Source: Leucobacter weissii
GTDB taxonomy: Bacteria; Actinomycetota; Actinomycetes; Actinomycetales; Microbacteriaceae
Direction: 5' to 3'
Assembly (NCBI RefSeq): GCF_017565745.1
Contig: NZ_JAGDYM010000016.1
Coordinates: forward strand, 62,001 to 126,000
DNA length: 64,000 nucleotides
The notes beneath the pieces were generated by a model, which worked only from the letters and a program-made list of their open reading frames with translations, did not search any database and was not told the DNA's origin. This document shows positions 1-10,998 of this stretch, piece after piece. The position numbers were made by a program, and so were the translations under genes. Each line of letters starts with the position of its first letter. The stretch's first letter is position 1.

Positions 1-150
1 CTGATTCGTCTCGCGGCGGTGGCCGACATGGGTCACCGCGTGCCAGGAGAGCTCGACCTCCAGCTCCCGGGCGGGATCCGACGAAGTCCGCTCTCCCGGA
101 GACGCGAACACGACGCGACGATGCGCGGCGTTCTCGCCCCTGGCGGTCAT
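1..150 (-). CDS. PP2C-family Ser/Thr protein phosphatase, N-terminal fragment
   Basis: The first 50 codons of a gene that runs off the left edge. The ATG at 150 is preceded by a GGGGA ribosome binding site. The last residues before the edge, HAVTHVGHRRETNQ, match the opening beta strand of PP2C phosphatases, where a 'D-x-G-x-x-R-x-x-N-x-D' signature introduces the first metal-binding Asp; here the Asp equivalent would be the next codon outside the window. PP2C enzymes are Mn/Mg-dependent phosphatases that usually oppose PknB-type kinases in Actinobacteria. Only the N-terminus is visible, so catalytic competence cannot be judged. Confidence 0.65.
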   Translation of the reverse strand, partial: MTARGENAAHRRVVFASPGERTSSDPARELEVELSWHAVTHVGHRRETNQ

Positions 151-204
151 CGCGTCGTCCCCGGATTCACCCGAACAGCTTATCGCGCCGAAGGCGGTCC
201 GGAT

Positions 205-981
205 TCACCGCGACCGGGCCGGGGCGCCGATTTCCGTAACAAGCGTGAACTCGTCATCGCCCGGTCCGGCGAGCAGTTCGAGGCCGTGAGCGCGACCCCA
301 TCCGATCAGCTCGTCCGCACCCGAGAGAGGGACGCTCGAGGACGCCAGGCGCCGCACCAGATCGCCCTTCGCCGCCTTGTTGAAGTGGTTGAGCGCCCGC
401 ACCTCTCCTCCGGGGCCGCGCTGCACGACGCTCAGGACCGACCCGCGGCCCGGCGGAAGCGGATTCAGCGCCGCATAGTCCTTCGAGCGCAGATCGAGGA
501 CCCAGCCGAGGGAGTTCCACTCGAGTCCGCGATGCGCCTCTCCCCAGACGCGCTTCAGCGGGGCGCCGAGCCCGGGCAGCCGGGATCCGGCCGACAGCCG
601 ATAGGCCGGAACGGGATCGGCCGCGGAGATCAGGCCGAACAGCGCCGACTGCACGGAGACGTGGGCGTCGACCCACTGCCGCGCCGCGGCGTCGAGCGTC
701 TCGATGTCGATGGCGTCGTAGAGCACGCCCGTGTACCGCTCGATCGCCGGCAGCACGCCGCTCCCGGCGAGACGCAGATTGCGGGCCGCCTCGTCCCGGT
801 TCTTGACGCCGAGCCCCAGTGCGCGAGCCGCGAGGTCCTCGTCGGCGCTCACCTCTTCGAGCGCCCTCCTCACCTCGGCGCGGGCGGGACCGAGGTCGCC
901 CGCGCGGGAGAGGTCGGCCGGATCGAAGCTTCCTCCGCCGCCCGTTCGCTTCGTCTCGGACGGGGGCAGGAGGACATGCAT
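205..981 (-). CDS. yaaA: YaaA family protein (peroxide stress / DUF328)
   Basis: A 258-residue cytoplasmic protein opening with MHVLLPPSETKR, the N-terminal signature of the YaaA/UPF0246 family. Other family landmarks are the YTGVLYDAID segment, the LGWVLDLRSKDYAALNP region and NHFNKAAKGDLVRRL near the C-terminus. Length is normal for the family. In E. coli YaaA limits free iron and DNA damage under peroxide stress and has been shown to bind DNA; a biochemical role in this organism is inferred only from family membership. It ends 54 nt upstream of the PP2C start and may be co-transcribed with it. Confidence 0.85.
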   Translation of the reverse strand: MHVLLPPSETKRTGGGGSFDPADLSRAGDLGPARAEVRRALEEVSADEDLAARALGLGVKNRDEAARNLRLAGSGVLPAIERYTGVLYDAIDIETLDAAARQWVDAHVSVQSALFGLISAADPVPAYRLSAGSRLPGLGAPLKRVWGEAHRGLEWNSLGWVLDLRSKDYAALNPLPPGRGSVLSVVQRGPGGEVRALNHFNKAAKGDLVRRLASSSVPLSGADELIGWGRAHGLELLAGPGDDEFTLVTEIGAPARSR

Positions 982-1018
982 CGTGATCCAATCCTACTGC
1001 GACGGGCGGGGCGCGCCG

Positions 1019-1921
1019 TCATGCCGCGAGCGCGAGCAGCACGCACCCGCCCAGCGCCAGGCCTATGCCGACGAGATGCGCTCGTGCGAGCCGTTCCCCG
1101 AGGACGAACCGCGCGAGGATCGCCGTCGTCACCGGGTAGAGGCATACGATCACGCCGACGACCGCGAGATCGCCGTTCCAGAGCGCGAGCATGAGCACGA
1201 TGTTCGCCGCGCCCTGCAGACCGCCGGCCAGAGCGCCGAGGATCGCGCCGTGCCGGTCGAGGCGCACGGCCGTCACCACGCCGACGGAGCCCGCGATCCG
1301 ACGCGCGCGCTCCGACCGGAAGACGATCGCGAGGAGCGCCCCGGTGATCACGAGCCCGCCCACCATCTCCAGGCTCGGCGCGAGCATCCCGGAGGTCGGC
1401 GGCGCCAGGTCGAGCGCGACCACCGCCAACCCGAACGCCACCCCCGCGATCGCGGCGAGCAGGAGCGCACGAGTCGTCGTGCGCACGGATCCGCGATCCC
1501 GGGCGCCGCTCCCCTCGGCCGCCCCGACCACGACGGCGCCGATGGCCGCCGTCGCCGCACCGGCCCAGGAGAGCACCGACAGCGGTTCACCGTGCACCCC
1601 CACGCCGACCACCACGGGAACGACCACCTCGGTCGCCGCCACGATCGCGGTGACGACGCCCATCGGCGCGAGCGCCAGGCTCACGTAGAAGGAGACGAAC
1701 CCGACGGCGCTGCAGACCGCGGCGATGAGACCTCCGGTGATCGCGGAGGCGGAGGGCCGGCCCGGGTCCAGCAGGTGGACGATCACCAGGAGGGAGGAGG
1801 CCAGGAGATAGGTCAGCAGAGAGGTCCTGAGAGCATCCGAGCGCCGCGCGCCGAGGCCGGCGGCGAAATCGGCCGCTCCCCACAGCGCGCTGGAGAGGAA
1901 CGCGAGGGCGAGACCGATCAT
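1019..1921 (-). CDS. EamA/DMT-family membrane transporter
   Basis: About 300 residues from MIGLALAFLSSALWGAADF, with roughly ten hydrophobic helices arranged as two EamA repeats, the second beginning around ALAGGLQGAANIVLMLALW. The drug/metabolite transporter superfamily exports amino acids, metabolites or drugs; the substrate cannot be read from sequence. The open frame extends upstream to 1978, but the start at 1921 gives a proper membrane N-terminus and lies at the edge of the palindromic promoter region shared with the divergent CGNR regulator. That arrangement suggests the exporter is controlled by its neighbour. Confidence 0.8.
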   Translation of the reverse strand: MIGLALAFLSSALWGAADFAAGLGARRSDALRTSLLTYLLASSLLVIVHLLDPGRPSASAITGGLIAAVCSAVGFVSFYVSLALAPMGVVTAIVAATEVVVPVVVGVGVHGEPLSVLSWAGAATAAIGAVVVGAAEGSGARDRGSVRTTTRALLLAAIAGVAFGLAVVALDLAPPTSGMLAPSLEMVGGLVITGALLAIVFRSERARRIAGSVGVVTAVRLDRHGAILGALAGGLQGAANIVLMLALWNGDLAVVGVIVCLYPVTTAILARFVLGERLARAHLVGIGLALGGCVLLALAA

Positions 1922-1951
1922 GTAACCATCATAATGATTTGACCGGTTACA
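1921..1951. promoter_or_regulatory. Palindromic divergent promoter/operator between EamA and CGNR genes
   Basis: An outer inverted repeat TGTAACC (1921-1927) / GGTTACA (1945-1951) encloses a second palindrome ATCAT-A-ATGAT (1928-1938). On the minus strand TATGAT within this segment is a good -10 for the EamA gene, which would then be nearly leaderless. The plus strand offers CATAAT (1930-1935) as a -10 for the CGNR gene. Nested dyads overlapping both -10 regions are what an autoregulating repressor site would look like; the binding protein is inferred. Confidence 0.5.
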
Positions 1952-1966
1952 TGACAGGATGGGACC

Positions 1967-2464
1967 ATGACAGCGCACGATACGGAACTCGTCGTCGGCT
2001 TCATGAACACGATCGATCTCGAAACGGGACTCGACCTGCTCGATCGCGAGGCCTCCTACGCGGGATGGTGCCGAGAGCGATCGCTCGCACCCGGCGACCT
2101 CGATGCGGCGCGATCGGTGCGAGACGCGCTGAGGAACGCCGTCGTGCGACGCACCGGCACCGTCCGCGCGATGACCGACGGAGAGCTGCGCCCCGTGCGA
2201 CTCCGCGCGACGCTGACCCCGGACGGGGTCGAGGTCGGAGGCCCCGACGCCCCCTCCGCCGTGATCGCCGCGGCGGCCAGGATCACCTCCGCGGGCCGGT
2301 GGGCGCGCGTGAAGATCTGCCCCGGAGACGACTGCGGCGAAGCGTACTACGACCGCTCCCGGAACTCCTCACGGGTCTGGTGCGACATGGCGGTCTGCGG
2401 CAACCTCGCCAAGGTGCGCGCCAACCGTGCTCGGAAGCACGATGGACCCGGCGCGAAACGCTGA
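1967..2464 (+). CDS. CGNR zinc-finger (ABATE-domain) putative transcriptional regulator
   Basis: A 165-residue protein with an N-terminal ABATE-like helical domain (TELVVGFMNTIDLETG) and a C-terminal zinc finger with Cys118, Cys123, Cys139 and Cys144. The terminal motif reads CGNL rather than the canonical CGNR. Proteins of this family are presumed stress-responsive DNA-binding regulators and often sit beside exporters. It is transcribed divergently from the EamA gene across a palindromic spacer, suggesting local regulation. The stop codon lies inside a degenerate copy of the 62-bp repeat described next. Confidence 0.8.
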   Translation: MTAHDTELVVGFMNTIDLETGLDLLDREASYAGWCRERSLAPGDLDAARSVRDALRNAVVRRTGTVRAMTDGELRPVRLRATLTPDGVEVGGPDAPSAVIAAAARITSAGRWARVKICPGDDCGEAYYDRSRNSSRVWCDMAVCGNLAKVRANRARKHDGPGAKR

Positions 2465-2609
2465 ACGCGTTCCGCCCTCAACCAGCTGACGCAGGAGCGC
2501 CAGCGGCGATCGCGGGAAAACGCTGATCGCGTTTTCCTCTCAACGATCTGACGCAGAAGCGCCAGCGGCGATCGCGGGAAAACGCTGATCGCGTTTTCCT
2601 CTAAACGAT
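2452..2609. repeat. 62-bp tandem repeat carrying terminator hairpins
   Basis: Two nearly identical 62-bp units (2486-2547 and 2548-2609, differing at only a few positions) follow a decayed partial copy at 2452-2485. Each full unit holds a perfect 9-bp hairpin, GGAAAACGC / GCGTTTTCC with a 5-nt loop (2515-2537 and 2577-2599). The decayed copy includes the stop codon of the CGNR gene and the last full copy includes the stop codon of atpC, so the array exactly fills the gap between two convergent genes. The A-rich/T-rich stem ends suit bidirectional termination. Confidence 0.85.
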
Positions 2610-2861
2610 CGCCGCCTTTCCGGCGACGATGGTGACGGTGTCGTGATCGACGGAGAAGAACCCGCCCTCGGCGTCGACGGCGATCTTCTCGCCGCCGGAC
2701 GTCGTGACGCGAACCTGGCCTTCGGCGAGCAGCGCGAGCATCGGCTCGTGCCCGCTGAGGATGCCGATCTCGCCCTCGACGGTCTTCGCGACGACCTGGG
2801 AGGCCTCGCCCGTCCAGATCTCCCGCTCCGCGGAGACGACGCTCACGTTCAGGCCGGCCAT
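2601..2861 (-). CDS. atpC: F1Fo ATP synthase epsilon subunit
   Basis: An 86-residue epsilon subunit starting MAGLNVSVVSAEREIWTG. It has the N-terminal beta-sandwich (EGEIGILSGHEPMLALL is the family hallmark) and little of the C-terminal helical domain, as is usual in Actinobacteria, where the truncated tail weakens epsilon inhibition. An upstream in-frame start at 2894 would overlap atpD by 31 nt; the ATG at 2861, two bases after the atpD stop, is the better choice. Last gene of the operon, ending in the tandem hairpin repeat. Confidence 0.93.
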   Translation of the reverse strand: MAGLNVSVVSAEREIWTGEASQVVAKTVEGEIGILSGHEPMLALLAEGQVRVTTSGGEKIAVDAEGGFFSVDHDTVTIVAGKAAIV

Positions 2862-2863
2862 GA

Positions 2864-5226
<2,363 letters not shown>

Positions 5227-5304
5227 GTCTCTCCTGTGTCGTTGAAAACTGTGATGGTCGTTGCGTTGCGGGATCGGGTGGGCGCGGGGCGCCCACCCGA
5301 CGCG

Positions 5305-6933
5305 CTACTTCTTGGCGACGACCAGCTGCTCCTGCTGGATCTCTTCCTCGGCCAGCTCTTCGAACTGCTCGTGCAGCGCCTGGCCCGACGAGGTCCGGAA
5401 CTGGAGCTTGAACTCCGCGATCCTGGTCTCGAGCTCGGCGACCGTGTCGTCGTCGAGCACGTTCGTCTCGCGGAGCGTGCTCAGCGCGCTGCTGTTGTTC
5501 GCGACGTCGTCGAGGAACTCGCGCTCGAAGCGAAGGATGTCCTCCACCGGCACGTCGTCGAGGTAGCCCTTGGTACCGGCCCAGATCGAGACGGTCTGCT
5601 CCTCGACCGGGTAGGGCGAGTACTGGGGCTGCTTGAGCAGCTCCGTGAGCCGCGCTCCGCGCTCGAGCTGGCGGCGGCTGGCCGCGTCGAGATCGCTGGC
5701 GAACATCGCGAAGGCCTCCAGCGCGCGGTACTGGGCGAGCTCGAGCTTGAGCGTGCCCGACACCTTCTTGATGCTCTTGACCTGCGCGTCGCCGCCCACG
5801 CGGGACACCGAGATGCCCACGTCGACCGCGGGGCGCTGGTTGGCGTTGAACAGATCGGACTGGAGGAAGATCTGGCCGTCCGTGATCGAGATCACGTTGG
5901 TCGGGATGTAGGCGGAGACGTCGTTCGCCTTGGTCTCGATGATCGGGAGACCGGTCATCGAGCCCGCGCCGAGATCGTCGCTGAGCTTCGCGCAGCGCTC
6001 GAGCAGCCGGGAGTGCAGGTAGAACACGTCGCCCGGGTAGGCCTCGCGCCCCGGCGGACGGCGGAGCAGCAGCGACACCGCGCGGTAGGCCTCGGCCTGC
6101 TTCGACAGATCGTCGAAGATGATGAGCACGTGCTTGCCGCCGTACATCCAGTGCTGGCCGATGGCCGATCCGGTGTAGGGCGCCAGGTACTTGAAGCCGG
6201 CCGGATCACTGGCGGGCGAGGCGACGATCGTGGTGTACTCGAGCGCTCCGGCATCCTCCAGCGCGCCCTTCACGGAGGCGATGGTCGAGCCCTTCTGGCC
6301 GATGGCGACGTAGATGCAGCGCACCTGCTTGCTCGGATCGCCCGACTCCCAGTTCGACTTCTGGTTGATGATCGTGTCGATCGCGATGGCGGTCTTGCCG
6401 GTCTGGCGATCGCCGATGATCAGCTGGCGCTGGCCGCGGCCGACCGGGATCATCGCGTCGATGGCCTTGATGCCGGTCTGCAGCGGCTCGTGCACCGACT
6501 TGCGCTGCATCACGCCGGGGGCCTGCAGCTCGAGCGCGCGACGCCCCTCGGTGCCCGCGATCTCGCCGAGGCCGTCGATGGGATTGCCGAGCGGGTCCAC
6601 CACACGGCCGAGGTAGCCCTCGCCGACGGGCACGGAGAGCACCTCGCCGGTGCGGGTGACCTGCTGGCCCTCCTCGATGCCGGTGAACTCGCCGAGCACG
6701 ACGACGCCGATCTCGTCCTCGTCGAGGTTCTGGGCCAGGCCGAGCGTGCCGTCGGCGAAGCGCACCAGCTCGTTGGCCATGACGCCGGGAAGCCCGGCGA
6801 CGTGGGCGATGCCGTCGGCCGCGTCGATGACGGTGCCGACTTCGGTCTTTCCGGCCTGCTTCGGATCGTACGACGCCGCGAACTCCTTCAGGGCATCGCG
6901 GATCTCATCGGGGCTGATGGTGAGTTCTGCCAT
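5305..6933 (-). CDS. atpA: F1Fo ATP synthase alpha subunit
   Basis: A 542-residue non-catalytic nucleotide-binding subunit. Walker [14 protein letters not shown] is at about residues 172-184, followed by the IYVAIGQK and [15 protein letters not shown] segments and the conserved VGGDAQ loop. Length and order of domains (beta barrel, nucleotide-binding, helical bundle) are normal. The C-terminal acidic/Gln stretch ([11 protein letters not shown]) is typical of Micrococcales. Located between atpH and atpG. Confidence 0.97.
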   Translation of the reverse strand: MAELTISPDEIRDALKEFAASYDPKQAGKTEVGTVIDAADGIAHVAGLPGVMANELVRFADGTLGLAQNLDEDEIGVVVLGEFTGIEEGQQVTRTGEVLSVPVGEGYLGRVVDPLGNPIDGLGEIAGTEGRRALELQAPGVMQRKSVHEPLQTGIKAIDAMIPVGRGQRQLIIGDRQTGKTAIAIDTIINQKSNWESGDPSKQVRCIYVAIGQKGSTIASVKGALEDAGALEYTTIVASPASDPAGFKYLAPYTGSAIGQHWMYGGKHVLIIFDDLSKQAEAYRAVSLLLRRPPGREAYPGDVFYLHSRLLERCAKLSDDLGAGSMTGLPIIETKANDVSAYIPTNVISITDGQIFLQSDLFNANQRPAVDVGISVSRVGGDAQVKSIKKVSGTLKLELAQYRALEAFAMFASDLDAASRRQLERGARLTELLKQPQYSPYPVEEQTVSIWAGTKGYLDDVPVEDILRFEREFLDDVANNSSALSTLRETNVLDDDTVAELETRIAEFKLQFRTSSGQALHEQFEELAEEEIQQEQLVVAKK

Positions 6934-6986
6934 TTCGTTCTCTCTATCTCTTCCGAAGGCTCGGCCCCCGGGCTGAAAAATCTGGT

Positions 6987-7763
6987 CTAGCCCGCCAACT
7001 GCAGGCGGAGGTCTTCGAGGCGCGAGCGCACGCTTCCGTCGATCACGTCGTCGCCGATCTGGATGCGCACGCCGCCGATCAGCCCCGGCTCGACCACGGT
7101 GGTGACGCGAACCGGTCGTCCTGCGCTCTGCTCCAGCAGTCCGGCCAGCCGGGTCTGCTGCTCGGGGGTCAGCGCGGAGGCAACGGTGACCGTGGCGAGC
7201 TCGCTGCCGCCCTGATCAGCCGCGATGCGCGCGCTCTGCCTGAGCGCCGCGCTGATCCGACGTCCGCGGGGATCGGCCACCAGGTGGGCGACCACGGCCA
7301 GGGCGCTGGATGAGATCTTGCCGGTGAAGAGCTTCTCGACGAGCGCGACCTTCGCGGCGGGATCCCCGAGTTTGCTGCCGAGGCCGAGTTCGAGCTCGTG
7401 GTTGGAGTCGATCACGCTCGCCGCGGCGAGGAGCTCGTCCGCCAGATCGGCGTGGGCCGCGGCTTGGGCGCGCAGTCCGAGTTCCTCGACCCCGGCGACG
7501 AGCTCGTCGGGACTCGACCAGGTCTGCTCCGCAGCCGCGGTGAGCACCGCACGCGTCTCGACCGAGGCGCCGGCGAAGAGGCGCCCGATGAGCTGGGTCT
7601 TGGCCGCGAGATCGGCGGAGCCGTCTGCCAGCGCGCTGAGCAGAGCCGGGGCCGCTGCGATCCGCGCCGATGCGTCCAGGAGCTCGCCCCCGACCGATGC
7701 CGCGGGCCGCTCGCCCAGTGAGGCCCTGGCGACGGCCAGGGCTCCGCGTGAGGCGCTCCCCAT
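6987..7763 (-). CDS. atpH: F1Fo ATP synthase delta subunit
   Basis: A 258-residue peripheral-stalk subunit. The C-terminal half contains the OSCP/delta signature ([14 protein letters not shown]..., [23 protein letters not shown]). It is longer than the roughly 180-residue E. coli protein, as in other high-GC Actinobacteria. Start ATG overlaps the TAA stop of atpF by one base (TAATG), implying translational coupling. Confidence 0.93.
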   Translation of the reverse strand: MGSASRGALAVARASLGERPAASVGGELLDASARIAAAPALLSALADGSADLAAKTQLIGRLFAGASVETRAVLTAAAEQTWSSPDELVAGVEELGLRAQAAAHADLADELLAAASVIDSNHELELGLGSKLGDPAAKVALVEKLFTGKISSSALAVVAHLVADPRGRRISAALRQSARIAADQGGSELATVTVASALTPEQQTRLAGLLEQSAGRPVRVTTVVEPGLIGGVRIQIGDDVIDGSVRSRLEDLRLQLAG

Positions 7764-8314
7764 TACTGCTTCGCCTTCTCGGAGGCCTCGAGATCCGCGA
7801 GGAAGCGATCGACGATCGCGGAGGCCTTCGCATCGTCGGAGAGCTGCTCGCCCACGACGCCGGACGCGAGGTCGATCGCGAGGGTGCCGACCTCCTTGCG
7901 CAGCGAGACCACCGCGCTCTGACGCTCGGCCTCGATCTGGGACTGCGCGGACTGCGCGATGCGCGCGGCCTCGACCGAGGCGTCGTCCTTGGCCTTGGCC
8001 ACGATCTTCGCGGCGTCGGCGCGCGCGGCATCCCGGATCTCTCCGGCCTCCTGGCGGGCTCCTGCGAGCTGCGCGGTGTACTCCTGCAGCGCGGCCTCGG
8101 CCTTCGCCTGCGCCTCGTCGGCCTTGGCGATGTTGCCCTCGATCGCCTCGGCGCGCTCGTCGAGGAGCTTCTGCAGCTTGGGCAGGAAGACCTTCCAGAA
8201 CGCGACCAGGATGATGGCGAAGACGACCGCCGACCAGACGATGTCATAGGTCGCGGGCAACAGCGGATTCGGTGTTGCGCCCTCTTCGGCCGCAAGAATC
8301 ACTGCGGTACTCAT
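7763..8314 (-). CDS. atpF: F1Fo ATP synthase b subunit
   Basis: A 183-residue subunit with one N-terminal membrane helix (YDIVWSAVVFAIILVAFWKVFLPKL, about residues 23-47) and a long charged coiled-coil helix rich in Ala, Glu, Lys and Arg. It dimerises to form the stator linking the a subunit to delta and the F1 head. A short N-terminal leader (MSTAVILAAEEGATPNP) precedes the helix, as in other Actinobacteria. Between atpE and atpH. Confidence 0.95.
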   Translation of the reverse strand: MSTAVILAAEEGATPNPLLPATYDIVWSAVVFAIILVAFWKVFLPKLQKLLDERAEAIEGNIAKADEAQAKAEAALQEYTAQLAGARQEAGEIRDAARADAAKIVAKAKDDASVEAARIAQSAQSQIEAERQSAVVSLRKEVGTLAIDLASGVVGEQLSDDAKASAIVDRFLADLEASEKAKQ

Positions 8315-8350
8315 CGAGCCTCCCTTTCGAGACTGGGAAAGGTGGACGGC

Positions 8351-8626
<276 letters not shown>

Positions 8627-9454
8627 TTAGTGCTCTTCAGCCAGCGCGAGCTGGATGTAGACGCCAGTGAGAATGGTGAAGATGTAGGCCTGGAGGAACG
8701 CCACCAGGATCTCGAAGAGGGTGAAGGCGAAGCCGACCGCGAAGGTGCCGACGCCGAAGAGCTTGATCAGGCCCTCGCCCTGGAACAGGAAGAAGTCGGT
8801 CGCGCTGAAGAAGAGGACCAGCAGGAGGTGGCCGACCAGCAGGTTCATGAGGAGTCGGAGCGTCAGCGTGACCGGCCGCAGGACGAAGGTCGAGAAGAAC
8901 TCGATCGGCGTCACGATCACGTAGAGCGGCCAGGGCACGCCTGCCGGGAAGAGCGAGTTCTTGAAGAAGTTCTTCGGGCTCTTCTTGACTCCCGCGTAGA
9001 TGAAGGTCGCGTAGGAGACGATCGCGAGCGTGAGCGGCAGGCCGATGACCGCGGAGACGCCGATGTTGAAGCCGGGGATGATGCCCGTGATGTTGAAGGT
9101 GAGGATCGTGAAGAAGATCGCCGTCAGGATGGGCAGGAAGCGCCGCCCGTCGACCTTGCCGAGCAGATCCTCCGCGATGTTCACGCGCACGAAGTCGAGC
9201 GCCATCTCGGTGATCGACTGGCCGCGCGTGGGGATGACCCGCATCTTGCGCGTGCCGATCCAGAACAGGAGCAGCAGGAGGACCGTCATGATCACCCGGA
9301 TGATCATGATCCTGTTCATCTCGAACGGGGTTCCGACGAACAGCACGCTCTCCGGGAAGAAGTCCGCGATCGAGGGCGGATGGAATCCGCCGTCTTCCGC
9401 GGTGAAGATGAGTGCGGGGGTCACGATGTGCACAGCGTTAGAAAACAGCGCCAT
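8627..9454 (-). CDS. atpB: F1Fo ATP synthase a subunit
   Basis: A 275-residue polytopic membrane subunit that provides the proton half-channels. The essential Arg lies in the helix reading LTLRLLMNLLVGHLLL, and the C-terminal helix ends LQAYIFTILTGVYIQLALAEEH. First gene of the ATP synthase operon proper; upstream is a strong terminator that separates it from the atpI-like gene, so the operon probably has its own promoter in the 140 bp before it. Confidence 0.96.
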   Translation of the reverse strand: MALFSNAVHIVTPALIFTAEDGGFHPPSIADFFPESVLFVGTPFEMNRIMIIRVIMTVLLLLLFWIGTRKMRVIPTRGQSITEMALDFVRVNIAEDLLGKVDGRRFLPILTAIFFTILTFNITGIIPGFNIGVSAVIGLPLTLAIVSYATFIYAGVKKSPKNFFKNSLFPAGVPWPLYVIVTPIEFFSTFVLRPVTLTLRLLMNLLVGHLLLVLFFSATDFFLFQGEGLIKLFGVGTFAVGFAFTLFEILVAFLQAYIFTILTGVYIQLALAEEH

Positions 9455-9581
9455 TCTCCTGATTCGGGGTGCAGATCACCTCTGCACGGCGTCGAACGAT
9501 AGTCGTGCCCCCAGTGCGCACAGTCCTGCGTGAAGCGCGGCCCTGCCGGGAACGTAACGATCCTATCAACAAGTTCGCCGT

Positions 9582-9632
9582 GAGAAAAACCCGTCCGTCC
9601 TGCGCCGCGCCCGCAAGAGGGCCGCAGGACGG
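9582..9632 (-). terminator. Rho-independent terminator after the atpI-like gene
   Basis: On the minus strand a perfect 10-bp stem (CCGTCCTGCG, 9595-9604 / CGCAGGACGG, 9623-9632) is followed within a few bases by GGGTTTTTCTC. The five-T run after a strong GC stem is the clearest intrinsic terminator in the window. It lies between the atpI-like gene and atpB, so the two are at least partly uncoupled. Confidence 0.75.
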
Positions 9633-9635
9633 TCG

Positions 9636-10121
9636 TCACGCCTCCGGTCGCGGGTCGGAGACGTAGGGGAGGCGGTTCTTCAGCATGACGTACGCATCGA
9701 CGCCGAGCGAGACGAGCACCCCCGCGATGAGCGAGAAGAAGAGGATCTTCGGCTCGAGCCAGGGCTGATCGCGCAGGAGCACCGCGGCGACGATGAAGGC
9801 GATGAACTTCAGGAGCCACCCGCCGACGACGATGGCGAAGAACACCGGGACGTAGAGCTCGCTCTCGATGAAGCGGTTGGCGAAGGCGATGCTGCCCACG
9901 GTGAGCCCGAGGAAGAGCCCGGCGAACGCGGCGCCGAGCACGCCGCCCACCAGGCCCGGGGATCCGGCGATCCACCACCCGATCCCGCCGCAGACCACCA
10001 GCAGGACGGCGGTCGCTCCGGCTCCGAGGACGAGCGCCCGGATCAGCACCGGCTGGGACGAGGGCATGCGCGGGCCCTCCGGCTGCGGCGCGGCTGCGGT
10101 CTGGTCGCCGGCTTCGGTCAC
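9636..10121 (-). CDS. AtpI-like ATP synthase-associated membrane protein
   Basis: A 161-residue protein with a hydrophilic Ala/Pro/Gln-rich N-terminus and four membrane helices (about residues 27-50, 55-78, 90-113 and 125-145). Its position just upstream of atpB and its size match the poorly conserved AtpI/ATP synthase I family, which helps c-ring assembly or Mg2+ supply in other bacteria. Start is GTG at 10121. Function is assigned mainly by synteny; sequence conservation in this family is weak. Confidence 0.6.
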   Translation of the reverse strand: MTEAGDQTAAAPQPEGPRMPSSQPVLIRALVLGAGATAVLLVVCGGIGWWIAGSPGLVGGVLGAAFAGLFLGLTVGSIAFANRFIESELYVPVFFAIVVGGWLLKFIAFIVAAVLLRDQPWLEPKILFFSLIAGVLVSLGVDAYVMLKNRLPYVSDPRPEA

Positions 10122-10196
10122 GGCTGGTCTCCTCTCGGCGTCCCGTCGGCGCGCTCCGGGATGGAGGCGCTCGACGGAATCTTCGGGTGCGGTGTC

Positions 10197-10862
10197 TCAG
10201 GCATCGATGGTCACCTGCGGCACCGCTGCGGCGATCTCGTCGCGCGCGAGGGCGCCCTCGCGGAGCACCCGCAGGCCGGCTCCCTCGGCGGCGAGACGGG
10301 TCGCATCGACGATCGTGGAGGCGGCGCCGGAGCCGGGGAGCTCGCCGGCGTCGAGGTAGACGGCGACGTCGCCGCCGAGCATCTCGCGCGCTCGCGCGAC
10401 GCTCCGCGCCGCCGGCTCTCCCGTGCGGTTCGCGCTCGAGACCGCCAGCGGCCCGGTCTCCCGCAGGAGCTCGAGCGCCAGTTCATGATCCGGGATGCGC
10501 AGCGCGACCGTCCCGCCGGTCTCCCCCAGGTCCCAATCGAGCGACGGGCGCGCGGGGAGGACGATGGTCAGCGGACCCGGCCAGAAGGCCTCCGCGAGCT
10601 CGCGCACCGCCTCGGGGATCTCGGCGGCGAGCGCCGCCGCGGTCTCGATGCCGGGGATGAGCACGGGCGGCGGCGAGGTGCGTCCGCGGCCCTTCGCGTC
10701 GAGGAGCCGCTGCACGGCGTCCGGCGAGAAGGCGTCGGCCGCGACGCCGTAGACGGTGTCGGTCGGCAGCACGACGAGCTCGCCCCGGCCGATCGCCTGG
10801 CGGGCGGCCCGCGCGGCGGAGATCAGCTGATTCCCGTCGCTGCAATCGAAAACCTCGGACAT
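10197..10862 (-). CDS. tsaC: L-threonylcarbamoyladenylate synthase (Sua5/TsaC)
   Basis: A 221-residue YrdC-fold enzyme that makes threonylcarbamoyl-AMP from Thr, bicarbonate and ATP for t6A37 modification of ANN-decoding tRNAs. The YrdC signature is clear: GELVVLPTDTVYGVAADAF and, later, PLAVSSANRTGEPAA. It lacks the C-terminal Sua5 domain, so it is the short TsaC type. ATG at 10862 is preferred over an upstream in-frame start at 10895 because the protein then begins at the family's usual N-terminus. The other t6A genes tsaB, tsaD and tsaE lie at 39-43 kb. Confidence 0.92.
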   Translation of the reverse strand: MSEVFDCSDGNQLISAARAARQAIGRGELVVLPTDTVYGVAADAFSPDAVQRLLDAKGRGRTSPPPVLIPGIETAAALAAEIPEAVRELAEAFWPGPLTIVLPARPSLDWDLGETGGTVALRIPDHELALELLRETGPLAVSSANRTGEPAARSVARAREMLGGDVAVYLDAGELPGSGAASTIVDATRLAAEGAGLRVLREGALARDEIAAAVPQVTIDA

Positions 10863-10998
10863 AGGTTCCGATTCTACCGCCCGCGCGCGGTGCACGACTC
10901 ACGAGGACACCGCTCCCCCGCGAGAAGGGTGCTCCCGGCCGGGAGGACGGGAGCATTCTCGTGGTGGAGCATGCCTTTCGCGAAAGCGGCGACCGCGC

